A DNA stretch of 64,000 nucleotides from Euclidia mi (GCA_944739405.2 OX123209.2:7447217-7511216); one strand, 5' to 3'; positions 21,200 through 32,974 are shown, counted from the first letter of the stretch. The notes: generated by a model not told the origin, from the letters alone. Made by a program: numbers and translations.

Positions 21200-21335
21200 A
21201 CCAATTTTTTTTACGTGGTATAATCATCAATTTAGCCACAACACAACCACCCAGGGCAGGACGGGAGGGACTGACAGACTTGTACTGACTAAAATCCACA
21301 GTGTCCTTCAATAGCCCTTTACGTTCCGGGGCCAC
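21200..21335 (-). repeat. Retroposon 3'-tail family, copy 1
   Basis: Read on the minus strand it contains GTGGATTTTAGTCAGTACAA, GTCTGTCAGTCCC, CCCGTCCTGCCC and TGATTATACCACGTAA. The same words occur at 32205-32310, 32975-33115 and, with a poly(A) tail and target duplication, at 48617-49215, so these are copies of one moth retroposon tail. Confidence 0.6.
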
Positions 21336-21496
21336 AGTTGCCTGATGACTGATGAGATAGTCCTGCCTGTCCCCGGCGGGCAAATCAAAACACTTTTCGT
21401 CTCACCAGAAATGGATAAACATCGGTAGAAAGCTCGTCTAAAAAAAGTCTAAGTGTTTAACTTTATTGTGGTAAGACGGCTAAAGTTTACATTTGA

Positions 21497-21600
21497 CGGC
21501 ACGGTTGGCGCAGTGGCTGAGCGCTCGACTGCTGCGCAGCGAGTCGCGTGTTGGATCCACGGAACAAATATTTGCATGATCTGAAAATACACACACCAAA
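21497..21600 (+). repeat. tRNA-derived SINE head
   Basis: GGCACGGTTGGCGCAGTGGC gives an RNA polymerase III A box and GTGTTGGATCCAC a decayed B box 50 bp later, followed by GGAACAAATATTTGCATGATC, the start of a widespread lepidopteran SINE body. No acceptor stem can be folded, so this is not a tRNA gene. Confidence 0.6.
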
Positions 21601-22500
21601 AAACGTTTTTGATCACTAGCAAATGCTGATAATAAAAGAACGTTATCAAGAAAAATCTTTATTATGTGTTTTTACAATAGAATCTAAAAAACATAATATA
21701 ATCAAGCCTAACAAAAAATATTTCAATTTTTCAAAGTGGTCGCAAACTTAGTTGTTTTGGGTGTGGGAGTTTATGTATATATGAGTTTTAATGTTTGTAA
21801 ACGTACCCACGATACCGGAGAAATTCCAAGAGTGGGTCATAGTTTAGAACAAAAAACATTTTAGTGACCACAACGACAACGCGACGGGGCGGCGCAGCGC
21901 GGGCGCGGCGTCGTCGCTCGGTCCGTTTGTGATACTGTAGTTGTATTGTAGGTGATTAGGATAATCCTACTACGCTGTGTCCCACATATTTTATATTTAC
22001 GACATAATATACTTTCATCTTGTCTGCCGCCAAAGTTGTCAACTCCAAACATCGAATAAATAACCACCGACGAAAAACTAGGGTTGTCAATAGAAAAAAA
22101 AAATATCCCTAGCAAATAAAATAAACCCTGTAATGAAAGATGTTTTTTTAAACATGTATATGAAACGTAGCGCGAGTAACGGCAGATTGCTACAAAATTG
22201 TAAGTTACTTACTGAAGGGTCCTTGCATATTTTTATTTAGTTATTGAAAGAGAACAAAGTAGTGTGTGTCGTTATAGCCGGATACGGCTGAGAGCACTAT
22301 ACTTTATTTATTGAATAAAACAAAGTAAACTGTTTTGTAAATATTTCTTGATTATTTATTTGCTTTATAACATTTAAAAAAATTAAAATAAAAAATATTT
22401 TTTGAGCATTGAATTAGTCGTATCTATTCTTGGTTTATTCATTTATACAATATTTTTAAAATTAAAAAAAAAATCAAATCCTACTTAGTAATACGGTACC
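21601..22500. other. No recognisable gene
   Basis: AT-rich sequence with one GC-rich patch (about 21880-21930). No coding sequence, LTR or inverted termini recognised. Confidence 0.4.
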
Positions 22501-23245
22501 TCAGTCAGAATCCAGAAGTTTGTACTTCAAAGCAAGTTGCTGGTGAATAATCCTCGTAACTAGGTTATGACTGTATAAGTCCTCGCAGTTAGCAAGACGT
22601 GAATAACCAGAGATAATAATTATGTCTGATCGACTCACCCGGATGGTGTCAACCGTACCGTCTTTCATAATATGTCTCCGGTAGTAATTCGCCTGCAGTT
22701 TGTAATTAGCGCCACTATAGTTCAAAATAAATCCTAATAAACAAAAAAACATTTTAGCACAGGAGATCATCGGCTGCAGAATGGTTATTTAAAATTTTGT
22801 GTCTGTAATAATAATCTATAATTACACCAATGATAGCCGAGCTCACCTTTCATATGTCGACAGCCTCGCGTGCTAAGTCAAGATATTTAATTTGTTTATC
22901 TTTCTTAGCTTTTACGAAGTTCTCGTCATGCGGGATGATAACATCGATTATCGGCCCGGCCCTCTGATCTATCTATTACTGCTAAGCCAGGTTTATTGTC
23001 ATGTCAGTAATGAAAGGCAGATTCCAGTACATCATGACATAGTCTATCTCGAGAACTGGGTCGGGCACATACTTGTAATACGGTACCCTCAGAATCAACA
23101 TTGTATTTCAAAGCAACTTGCTGGTGAACAACCCTGGTCAGTAGTTTATACCTGTACAAGTACTCCCCGTTAGCAAGACGAGAACAACCAGAGACAAAAA
23201 ATGGGGTAAGCATGATAAATAATAAATCTGTAATTATAATCAAAT
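22501..23245 (-). pseudogene. LINE C-terminal remnants, two overlapping copies
   Basis: Two minus-strand fragments repeat the same block: SGCSRLANGEYLYRYKLLTR then VVHQQVALKYN (23010-23190), and SGYSRLANCEDLYSHNLVTR then IIHQQLALKYK (22501-22610). Between them are IIPHDENFVKAKKDKQIKYL and DLAREAVDM, the C-terminal zone of a common insect non-LTR element. Stops and frameshifts abound. I cannot fix the clade. The repeated block means either two insertions or a partial duplication of one. Confidence 0.55.
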
Positions 23246-23312
23246 TGACTTAAAGATCGTAAAGAAATAAAAATTCTATTTACATTACGCTAATTTTGTT
23301 TGTCCTTATGTT

Positions 23313-23830
23313 TTACATGCGATCTCTAAATGGTAGTTTGCGAGGGTAGCGGGGATCTATCAACTCCGGCAAAACACATTTCAGATAAAATGTTTCTAAT
23401 TTTAAAATTTTGTCTGCCGTCCAAAACGCATCATCTCTTTCAATTATATCTATTTTTATGCCATTTGGAGTCCAAATAACAAAATAGAACAACTTTCTTT
23501 TTGTAATCATTAGTTGGCCTTGAACTTGATAGTAATAATTATGTGTTTTTTTTAGTTTTAGACCATTTGTGGTTTCCACACAAAATGTAATCTTTTTTTG
23601 CCGTACTGCCTCCAGAGGTGTAAGGCCTGCCGCTGACGGCGGGCATTTTATTTCAATGAGACTCTCTGTCCCTAAAAGACCATCTGGACTCGCATCAAGG
23701 TATGGTTTATCCATACATATGAATAAACCACATGGTATTACTTTTTGTTTAATTACATTTTCTAAATCTGCAATAGCGGTTGTCTCATGTGCCTTACCAT
23801 ATCGAGTTGCATCGTTCCCGGTAAATGTAG
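23313..23830 (-). pseudogene. YqaJ-type exonuclease domain (C-terminal part of the Mutator-like gene)
   Basis: From the BEL junction at 23830 this encodes TFTGNDATRYGKAHE, PCGLFICMDKPYLDASPDGL, LIEIKCPPSAAGLTPLEAV, HNYYYQVQGQLMITKRKLFY and a C-terminal tail, stop at 23313. The pattern (N/E)...DASPDG...EIK(C)P...YYYQVQGQL is the catalytic core of the lambda-exonuclease/YqaJ family: Asp, Glu and Lys of the PD-(D/E)XK nuclease and the following Gln. The piece is open and intact. Its N-terminal part (LWIVERKKRITASLFGQICK) lies on the other side of the BEL element at 29057-29200 and joins in frame if the element and one TGTAG are removed. It is the 3' end of the gene beginning at 31736. Confidence 0.85.
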
Positions 23831-24365
23831 TGGTAGCGCCATCTACCACCTTCCTATCTACAACTAATCGCATCAACATGAATCGTTCCACGCTTGTCTA
23901 GTGCGAGCGATATCATATTTCCGTCCCTCTCTTTCCCTCTCCCTGGAAGAGGCACTGCCTTGCGCCTGATTTCGTCGCCGCGATCGTGAACGCGACGGAG
24001 TCTCGAACATTCCGCTCGCTAAGAACGCCGTCTCGATACCGCTCCGCGCCGCACCGCTGTATCGCCGTCTCGTTCGTACCGCGCCGCTCCCGTATGTGTT
24101 TATCACCGCTTCCACCAAGGAAAACCCGCTCGTGAGTGAAGTGAAAACAAGCAGCTGTATCAAGAAACCACCAAGGCTGTATAAGGTAAGTGCCTTCCAT
24201 CCTTAAAATAGCCTATACCCACTCAATCACCTCCTCCCGTATCCATCTACTCTTCCCTTATTCCCTCCTAGGCGGCTAAGAACCGCTATCCTCTCTATAC
24301 AGTCCATTAATCCTTCCCAAGTCGCCTAGAACCCTACCCCACGGTTTCGGCACCACGCCATACCA
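23831..24365 (+). repeat. 5' LTR of BEL copy 1
   Basis: Begins TGGTAGCGCCATCTACCACC and ends CACGCCATACCA, matching 28517-29051. It contains a GC-rich part with open frames on the minus strand that are not genes. Confidence 0.95.
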
Positions 24366-24691
24366 TTTTTTTTGATCCATACGAGTCGGATTCATTTACG
24401 TTTTATACGTTATACCGCTATACCTAGGCAGTTATAGCACCTAGCTATACTCCTAATATATTCATATAACCGTCACATGGTTATTTCCGGCCGCATCAGT
24501 AGGTAAACTTTTATGTAGCTACCTACTTATTAAATTATTATTTCCGCAACTATCATAGTTGTCTTATAAATCTCATATTTCAATCAACTTTTATTTCCTC
24601 AGCTCTAAAGTGTTGCCTACTTAGGTAAAATAATAGATACATTAGATATTCTTATTTTGTTTCGTTCTCATTAGCTTATACTTACGTAAGC

Positions 24692-26730
24692 ATGTCACAA
24701 CAAAAGAAGTCACGCGTGTCGGAAGACAAAGAGATGACAATCTTAGAAGCGAAACGCAATATTTTATTTGAGCGCATACAAAATATCTATGAACGATCAA
24801 AAACCGCATCTATGTCTGACAGCAATAGCGAAGCATTTCTCAGTTATTGTACAACAGTAGATAGTATTCGAACAGATTTTCATAAGTTGTTAGACGATTA
24901 TAACGCAAGATTACTTTCTATCAATCCTGATGAAAAACCGAACTATCAGGCGTATACCGCATTCGAAGATCTTTATTGTATTATTAAGCGTATACAATCG
25001 CAATTGGAGGGTAAATGTTCAGCAGAGCCCGTTGCCCGCAAACCGAGATTACCGCCAATCGAGATTATGTCGTTTGACGGAGATATACGAAATTGGCCGT
25101 TATTCTATGCAAGTTTTAAGTCTACAGTGCACGATAATGGTTCTCTGACAGATGCTGACAGGTTGTACTATTTAATAGGTAAACTGTCACCGAAGGCCCA
25201 GTCCGTATTTGCAGGTGTCACACCCAGTGCTGAGAATTATCAGGTCATATTTCAGTCACTACTTGACAGATATCAAGACACGCGCATTCTAGCGTCTACG
25301 TACTTTGACCAAGCTTTAAATCTCAAACTGTCCGGTGCCGCGTCTGTCTCGAATTTCCAGCTGTTTATTGATAACTTCGTAACCGCGGTTAATTCTCTTA
25401 GGAATTTGAAATTAGAAGATCTTTCCGACTTTATGTTGCTTCAACTCGCATTAAAAAAGTTTGACACTGATACAATTCGCGCATTCGAGATGACGGAACG
25501 CAATAATAAAATACCTACACTAGATAGTTTTATTTCGTTCATCAAAGATCAGTGTCGAATATTTCATAATACGCAGTCTGGTTCACCTGGCCCGTCTAAC
25601 ACTAACAACAACAAACAAAGGTTGAATAAATCGCGAAATAGTAATAATAACTCAGTCCCTAATCCACAATCTTACGTAACATGTTCGGAATCTAATAGTA
25701 ATAATTCACAGAAGTGTCTGTGCAGTAATATAGTGCACGACCATTACTATAAGTGTCCCACCTTTAATGATTTAAATCCAATTGCTCGTTTTAAAAGCGT
25801 AAAAGATAACAAAGCTTGCATTAATTGCTTAAGCATAAAACATAAAACGAGTAATTGTTCCAGTAGAACGAGATGTCGCACATGTAAACAAAAACATCAC
25901 ACACTGTTACATTATGATAAAAATAACCGGTTGTCAAGTCAAGCCGCTAACCTTGACACACTTACGAGTACGTCGCAAGTGCAGAACACGGTAGCTGCGC
26001 CTTCCACGCCTCGCAATAATGAGATATCGTTGTGTACGACATCCATTGCGCGGGCGGCAGGCACGCGCGGACGGCCTTCGCGCGCTTGTAGTGATCAGAG
26101 CAGTGCTAGGCCGCCATGTATGGCGTCTAAGACTGTTCTGTTAGCGACAGCGCAAGTTATCATATATGATGTCAATGGGTCGCCGCACATGGTACGTTGT
26201 CTGCTAGATAGCGCATCTCAGACCAATTTAATAACGTTAGAATTGTTCAAACGCCTCGGATTATGGAATAACTTTAAAAATACGAACTCAATAATCCGAG
26301 GGATAGGCGGATCAGAAAGGCATTGCAAGGGTTCCGTAGATATTAAAATACATTCGCGTTTTGATAGGAATATTAGTTTAACATTTCTTCGCTTATCGTG
26401 GAGCGTATCACGGACGCATTGCCGAACGCTAATGTAGACGTAGCATCACTCACTCATCTCGAATCATTGCCGCTAGCCGACGCGGAGTTTGCGAATCCGG
26501 CAGGCATTGATCTTTTGATCGGAGCTTCAATATTTCCGCACTTGCTACTAACTAACATAGTTCGTAGTGAGCGATATGATTTACCGCCCGCTATTGAGAC
26601 GGTACTTGGGTATGTGATTATGGGTACCGTACCTACGTTACATACTTCTCATTGTATTACGTCTTGTTGTTGTTCTGCTCTTCAAGAGATCAAGGTGGGT
26701 GCTAAAACTGTGTGTAAGATAAAGCACTAA
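24692..26730 (+). pseudogene. BEL gag-protease, frameshifted
   Basis: Starts MSQQKKSRVSEDKE at 24692. The gag region has an N-terminal helical part, IEIMSFDGDIRNWPLFYASF and LSPKAQSVFAG motifs, and a CCHC zinc knuckle CINC-X4-H-X4-C (residues about 376-389) with a second cluster CRTC...H. A retropepsin-like protease follows (CLLDSASQTNLITLELF, catalytic Asp). The frame breaks near 26370: one base is missing relative to copy 2, so translation stops at 26437. The remaining 98 codons (26437-26730) continue in another frame to KTVCKIKH and a TAA. The same gene is intact in copy 2. Confidence 0.9.
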
Positions 26731-26735
26731 TTAGC

Positions 26736-27190
26736 TATGCTATGCTATGCTGCGCCATGCTGCGCTATGCTGCGCCATGCTGCGCTATGCTGCGCCATGC
26801 TGCGCTTTGCTGCGCCATGCTGCGCTATGCTGCGCCATGCTGCGCTATGCTGCGCTATGCTGCGCCATGCTGCGCCATGCTGCGCTATGCTGCGCCATGC
26901 TGCGCTTTGCTGCGCCATGCTGCGCTATGCTGCGCCATGCTGCGCTATGCTGCGCCATGCTTCGCCATGCTGCGCCATGCTGCGCTTTGCTGCGCCATGC
27001 TGCGATATGCTGCGCCATGCTGCGCTATGCTGCGCCAAGCTGCGCCATGCAGCGCTATGCTGCGCCATGCTGCGCTATGCTGCGCCATGCTGCGCTATGC
27101 TGCACTATGCTGCGCTATGCTGCGCTATGCTGCGCTATGCTGCGCTATGCTACGCTATGCTAAGCTACGCTACGCTACACTATACTATAC
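26736..27190 (+). repeat. 10-bp minisatellite TGCGCYATGC, over 40 units
   Basis: From about 26751 to 27150 the unit TGCGCCATGC/TGCGCTATGC repeats in exact 10-bp register about 40 times, with degenerate units at both ends. It replaces the front of RT between the gag-protease stop and the YIDD motif. Because 10 is not a multiple of 3 and no unit contains a stop, all three plus frames are open (138-159 codons) and encode the same 10-residue repeat. Confidence 0.97.
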
Positions 27191-27198
27191 TACACATC

Positions 27199-28303
27199 CG
27201 CTTTGTATATAGATGACATTGCCTGTAATGTCATACCCGCTCCGTTAGCAGTTTCGCTTTGTGAAGAGCTTATTCGGCTTTTCAAGCGAGGCCAGTTTGA
27301 TCTTGTCAAATGGACAAGCAACTCTAAGGAGGTTCTCGCACGCATACCAGATTCTCATAAAGCTTCTCCAGACATTGAGTTTGAGAAGTCTGTACCGCAT
27401 AAGGTTCTCGGTTTACGCTGGGACAAATCCTGTGATAGTTTTCGGTTTGACGTCTCACCACCAGATGATAAGTGCACCAAACGCACTATGCTGTCCACAG
27501 TGGCTCGACTATGGGACATAATTGGGTTTTGTGGCTCCCACAATTTTGTACGCCAAGCTCTTGATCAAAGAGCTTTGGCTATCAAAGTGTGAGTGGGATG
27601 AAACACCCCCTGACCATATTGTCGCCGCTTGGGGCCAGTTTTGTATTGAGCTTACCGCGCTCAATCAAGTTACTATTCCGCGTCATCTTGGGTTGGTAGA
27701 TGGATGTACCGTCAACTTAATAGGTTTCGCTGACGCCAGCGACCGTGCTTACGGCGGAGTCGTATATCTGCAAGTCCGCATTGGTTCTAACTACTCGGTG
27801 CAGTTAGTTTGTGCCAAGTCTAAGGTCTCGACTGTTAAACCATTTCGGTTGCGAGACTGGAGTTGTGCGCGGCCCTTCCGCTGTCTCATTTGCTCCGCAA
27901 GGTTCAAGACACAGTTTTGCCCCACTACCCCATTAATAAAATACACGCATTTTCCGACTCCAAAGTAGTGCTCGCTTGGATTTATTCCTCTCTTCACCGC
28001 TGGCAGACTTTTGTCGCCAACCGCGTTAGTAAATTGATTGAACTTGTTCCCGCTACTTGTTTCAATCACGTCGCGAGTTATCGTACTCGTCTTCAGGAAG
28101 AACTCTCCATAGATCATATTGACTGGAAGTTTATTCCACCAGCATCACCACATTTCGGTGGATGTTGGGAAAGCATGGTCAAAGTAATTAAAACGCATCT
28201 CTTCAAAGTTATAGGTCAACAGATCCTCTCTTACGAAGAGCCTTTAACCGTCCTTGCACAAGTCGAGGCACTGATCAACTCGCGTCCGCTTCCAACTCAG
28301 TGA
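27199..28303 (+). pseudogene. BEL pol remainder: RT end, RNase H, integrase end
   Basis: LYIDDIACNVIPAPLAVSLC contains the RT catalytic YxDD, followed by RGQFDLVKWTSNSKEVL (thumb) and VPHKVLGLRWD. After a frameshift near 27545 come LTALNQVTIPRHLGL and GFADASDRAYGGVVYLQVRI (RNase H start), then FSDSKVVLAWIYSSLHRW and FVANRVSKLIELVPA. The frame jumps directly to RTRLQEELSIDHIDWKFIPP and PHFGGCWESMVKVIKTHLF, the end of integrase, finishing LINSRPLPTQ. The integrase zinc finger and first two catalytic residues are deleted. It could not replicate alone. The same joins occur in copy 2. Confidence 0.88.
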
Positions 28304-28516
28304 GATCTAGCCTGAAGTTGGACTTACCTCTTAGTTTAAGTATTTAGTTAGTAGTTTCGCTATTATTGCGTTTGTAGTTTTCACTAAAGTTAATTTAGAT
28401 TAATTTATTGTCATATCGCTGTCTTAGCCTATTGATGGGTTATGCGGTAGTACACCCAACGTAGCTAAGTTCAATTATATTTTCTTTAAAGGCAACCCTT
28501 TAGGGCCGCGGGGATA

Positions 28517-29051
28517 TGGTAGCGCCATCTACCACCTTCCTATCTACAACTAATCGCATCAACATGAATCGTTCCACGCTTGTCTAGTGCGAGCGATATC
28601 ATATTTCCGTCCCTCTCTTTCCCTCTCCCTGGAAGAGGCACTGCCTTGCGCCTGATTTCGTCGCCGCGATCGTGAACGCGACGGAGTCTCGAACATTCCG
28701 CTCGCTAAGAACGCCGTCTCGATACCGCTCCGCGCCGCACCGCTGTATCGCCGTCTCGTTCGTACCGCGCCGCTCCCGTATGTGTTTATCACCGCTTCCA
28801 CCAAGGAAAACCCGCTCGTGAGTGAAGTGAAAACAAGCAGCTGTATCAAGAAACCACCAAGGCTGTATAAGGTAAGTGCCTTCCATCCTTAAAATAGCCT
28901 ATACCCACTCAATCACCTCCTCCCGTATCCATCTACTCTTCCCTTATTCCCTCCTAGGCGGCTAAGAACCGCTATCCTCTCTATACAGTCCATTAATCCT
29001 TCCCAAGTCGCCTAGAACCCTACCCCACGGTTTCGGCACCACGCCAAACCA
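28517..29051 (+). repeat. 3' LTR of BEL copy 1
   Basis: Preceded by the purine-rich GGGCCGCGGGGATA, which can serve as polypurine tract. Same length and sequence as the 5' LTR apart from one base near the end. Followed by TGTAG, the target duplication. Confidence 0.95.
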
Positions 29052-29056
29052 TGTAG

Positions 29057-31736
29057 AATACAACATATTTTATAAAGTCGCAGTACAAGGCGTAGAATCC
29101 TTCATCTTACATATTTGGCCGAACAAAGATGCGGTTATTCGTTTTTTGCGTTCCACGATCCACAAATCACAGTTGGATTGTGTGATAGTTTTCTTTTCTA
29201 ACTCTTCAATTTCATTACTATTTAGTGATATGGAAAGAAGAAAATCATTTTTATTTTTTTTTTAAATATTGTGTGGCATATCGGGCTCTTGCTCCAAATC
29301 ACCATAATGTTTATCGGCCGTTTTAAAACGCTTACTCCTTTTGGTACCGCGTGATTTAAACAGTTCCCTTCTCTTTTTATCCTGTGCTAATTTATTTTTC
29401 ATTTTATTTACGTACTTGTCTGTATAGGAGTACGATGTTTCAGGGCATATAACCTTTTGTATTTTACTTAAAAAACTATAATCGTTTGTGTTGTAGTGCC
29501 CTACTGAGGAAAAACATCTTACTTCGTACGTCCCTCTTTGCGTGAAATTAACTCGCTTGCCGGCAAGGAACTTTGCGATAATACTATTAAATTGTTCTGC
29601 AGCATTATTCGTCTCTTGAAGGAGCAAGCTTTCTGCATTTTGCAGAAGCCACCCAAGATTTTCAAAAATATCGCTCCAAATCCCGCACGATTTGAATTGT
29701 GGAACGAGATTTTCTTCGACCACTAATTTTTTGCAATAATATTCTTTGCAGTTATTATGACATCCGAATACGTGGCAAGGCCCATTCCGTAAGTCTTCTT
29801 GCAGGATTCTAACCTTGTCTGCTGTTTCAACCTCAAGTTTTTGCGCGTTTGCTACTGCCCCAGTAACAGCGTTATTAAGTCGTCGTATTTTGTCTAAAAG
29901 CGCTTTACGTACAGATACAGGTACAAAGCCAACTTTATTCTGCGTTTTTTTCCTATTTTTCTTAATTTGTTTGAATAATTACGCATCAAATGGTTACTGC
30001 ATTCTATTTTTCTAATGTGAACGTGAGGTCCATATACCATTGCATCTCTAAGAGCATTCATTACATTGCTATCTCCATCACCAATTACTTTAGTATACAT
30101 GAGCCCGTGCATCTCCATGCTCACTTTAAAACCGTCTACAATGGCCGATGTCTCCATTTCGGTAGATGGACCCGAAAAGTTTTTAAAACACACATGTGTC
30201 GGAATTGAGGATTTTTTATTTTGAACTATAGCACACACGCTACAATATGAATTTTTAACCTCAATGTACAGTACTTTTTTGTACGGTGCCCTATGATACA
30301 ACCTACACCAGAAAGTGAGTTAAAATTTGTACCATAACTGCGTTTAGCCCAGGAGCCGTCTGTTATGACGGTCACAAAAGGTACACCTTGTAGGACTTCA
30401 TTGTTTTGCAGAGCCAGTCGTCTTCTACACCTGCTTCTAGCATAAGCTGTAAGGCTATGTCCTTTCGGATAATGCCTAACTTTTTATTATTTTTTACATA
30501 ATAAGATTCACTCATATTAGGCAAATTTAAGCTAGCACACACTTCATCAAGCTGGCTCCACCCATTGCCAGTTTGTGTAATACCTTCAATTACATTTAAA
30601 TTAATAGGTATTTCCTTACTTCCCTGGTTTGACTTCTGAGATTCAATGTTTTCTATTTTATTGCAAAATTTGCACTTGAAAACAAATCGTGAGTAAAATC
30701 CAATTCTGTTTTCTTTGATAAATTCCATGTGCTGAAAATTACATGTAAATGGATCATGACTAATATTTTTCAATTGCTGAAATAGATAAGCAATATCCAC
30801 TATTCTATTTCCATCTAAAGTCGCACTATCCTGACAATTCGCGGATTCAAAAGAGAAATCGTAGTTGTCTGAAATCGATTCCGAATCACTGGATTTGTTA
30901 TATTCATGTGTTGAAATCGAATTTGATTCTTCCTGTGTGGTTCTGCAAACACGTAACTCAATTACAATATGCATAAACTGTCAAAAATGCATTTTACTGG
31001 CAGTGGCTATTACGGATTCCATACTTACAAAAACGGCGTATTATGAGCAAAATCAACCTCTGATTCGATGATATCCCAATCAGTTTGAGTTGGATTGACT
31101 CTGGGGCTAGTCTGATCATAAGGATCATTTTGTCCACGTATATTTTTACACCGTAAAGCCTTCTCTGGTTGTAAAGCTGTCTCATGTACTTGTGCTTGAA
31201 CCACAATTTGTTTAAATGACTCACAAGGAGACCTAAAAGCAACATAAGTAACTAAGATGAAGTTAGACATAAAGAAAGAATCAACAATTCAAAACCTCAA
31301 CGAACACGGTTGCCGAATTGACCTAAAAATTAAATAACTACGGTAGGTACATAAAAAAACTACTTACGATTGGGGTGTACGCATTACATGAGAAATATCC
31401 GAACTGATCTGTTCACTAGCGTCATTTACTACAGGTAAATCACGTTGTGCAAACATTGTTTCATGAACTTCTACTACACAGGTATCTTGCTCGAATGCAT
31501 CTCGCGTTGATCTAAACATGGATTATACAAGGTTAAATTATCAACCAAAACTACGCATCGCCAATATAATCAAAAAATTTTCGAGTCATCAAACATAACA
31601 CTCAAAATAATTATTACGGTTGAGACGTATCCAGTATAGGAGCAATATTTTCTTTATTCATGAACCATGCACTCAATGCTCTCTTGAATTTTTTTTTGCG
31701 TGGGGCATTTAGTTTTAGGCGCCCTTTTGTTCCCAT
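29057..31736 (-). pseudogene. Mutator-like transposase/YqaJ exonuclease gene, 5' and middle part
   Basis: The gene starts MGTKGRLKLNAPRKKKFKRA (ATG at 31736). Exons with consensus splice sites: 31736-31618, 31511-31368, 31232-31029, then a long exon from 30942; phases agree across all three introns. Exons 2 and 3 share a VHET motif. The long exon carries the Mutator-like domain: NRIVDIAYLFQQLKNISHDP, FKCKFCNKIE, VPFVTVITDGSWAKRSYG (catalytic Asp), CSVCAIVQNKK, TKVIGDGDSNVMNAL, KIECSNHLMRNY, CHVFGCHNNCKEYYC and NNAAEQFNSIIAKF. One-base frameshifts near 30418 and 30300 and others near 29900 and 29260 disable it. The exonuclease N-terminus follows at 29200-29057 (one stop), and the rest is at 23830-23313 beyond the BEL insertion. 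Families joining these two domains are known from arthropods; their role is unclear to me. Confidence 0.8.
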
Positions 31737-32204
31737 TCGCCAATCTTTTGTATCTGTTCCATAAAAATAACAGCAATATAAGAAACCTAAACACTAAAAT
31801 AATTTGTTTTATGAAAGTAATGCTCTTATTAATGTGTACTTAATTTATTTCTTATTGACATTTGATTATTTTAGGCAGTCTTCTAAAGACGTGTAAGGCT
31901 TCTAAAAATGCAGACATGTACCTAAGTTTTATCGAAGTAAAGAAGTAGGTAAAAAAAACTAATATAAAAAGTCACATAATAATTTGTGACAACCCTCGTA
32001 CATCGACTTCGGACACGAGTTTGAAGCGCGTGGCGAGTCCCGATGCAACACGTCGCGGCGTTTGATACCTCAGCATGATGTTCAGCTGATGCCAATTCAA
32101 GAAATGTAGTACCTAAATTGGTACCTATACATAATAATACAATATAGAACTAGGTACACACATATTTTTTATGGTGTTAAATTTTTTTTTTTAATTCTTT
32201 CGCC
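31737..32204. other. No recognisable gene upstream of the Mutator-like gene
   Basis: AT-rich sequence that should hold the promoter of the minus-strand gene starting at 31736. No TATA box or repeat stands out; a short GC-rich patch lies at about 32010-32060. Confidence 0.35.
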
Positions 32205-32310
32205 CTAGGTGGATCAGAAAGAACTGTCAGACTAGTACTGACTAAAATCCACCATATTCCTTCAATTTCCCTTTACGTTCCAGGGTCACAATAGACTGAG
32301 TCCCGCGACC
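32205..32310 (-). repeat. Retroposon 3'-tail family, copy 2
   Basis: The minus strand contains GTGGATTTTAGTCAGTACTA and GTCTGACAGTTC, matching copies at 21200-21335 and 48617-49215. Confidence 0.5.
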
Positions 32311-32970
32311 CCAGACATATCGGTACGGTACGTTATCAATAAGGTACCCCGAGTGCTACAAGCACAATATAGGTAATTACCTAATATAATTACCGTGCCA
32401 GAAGTGCCGCAGAAGGGTTTTACATAATGAACTAGCTGTTCCTCGTTGTTTTACCCCCGCTGCTCGGCTCCTATTGATCATAGCGTTTTGAGGCCTATCC
32501 TATCTAATAAAAAAAGCACCTCTAATTGGCCAAGTTGAAAACAAATGATTTGACCCAAAATATTTTTTTCAATTCGAACCAGTAGTTCCTGAGATTAGCG
32601 TGTTCAACCAAATAAACAAACTCTTCAGCTACATAATACAATTATTTTTTGTCTACGCGAAACCAGATAAGTACACCTGTCTAGTGTCTATTATTTTTGT
32701 GTAAAATATCTATCCGCGATGCAGACGCCGCGCGCCGCCGCGTGCCGCCGCGCCTGCGCGTGACTAGTCTACACACACACGGACGGCGGTAAAACATCGT
32801 GGCGGGATTTTGTCTTCCAAGGAATTTTCAATTTTTGTTGGTTAGCCGAGAGTAGAACATCAGGAGATTTTTCGACGCTCTGCGATTCTGCTGGATTCTC
32901 AATCGCCGGCACAATACAGAGTGTTGGATATCCGTTACGGAATGAAATAATAATAACCTAATGGACTTGC
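32311..32970. other. No recognisable gene
   Basis: Mixed AT- and GC-rich sequence. The stretch 32630-32720, reversed, resembles 20810-20890 (TACACAAAAATA and GTTTCGC.TA.ACAAAAAATAAT words), so a shared repeat is present, but its limits are unclear. Confidence 0.35.
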
Positions 32971-32974
32971 CCTT

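Larger units (their letters stand above)
23831..29051 (+). mobile_element. BEL/Pao retrotransposon copy 1, internally deleted
   Basis: Two 535-bp LTRs (23831-24365, 28517-29051) in direct orientation, TG...CA, flanked by TGTAG at 23826-23830 and 29052-29056. Five-bp duplications are typical of BEL/Pao. The interior has gag-protease, a 10-bp minisatellite and the back half of pol, but lacks the front of RT and most of integrase. The LTRs appear to differ only at the third-last region (T at 24361 against A at 29047), so insertion was recent. It sits inside the YqaJ exonuclease region. A second copy is at 58030-63285. Confidence 0.95.

Noticed and set aside
21497..21570. A functional tRNA gene
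   Set aside because: A and decayed B boxes only; no acceptor or anticodon stem pairs; a SINE body follows.
23873..24200. 95-96-aa ORFs on the minus strand (also at 28559-28886, 58189-58537, 62917-63265)
   Set aside because: They lie inside BEL LTRs and repeat in every LTR copy; open only because the LTR is GC-rich.
26737..27216. Three overlapping long ORFs (138-159 aa) as proteins
   Set aside because: They are the three frames of a stop-free 10-bp minisatellite.
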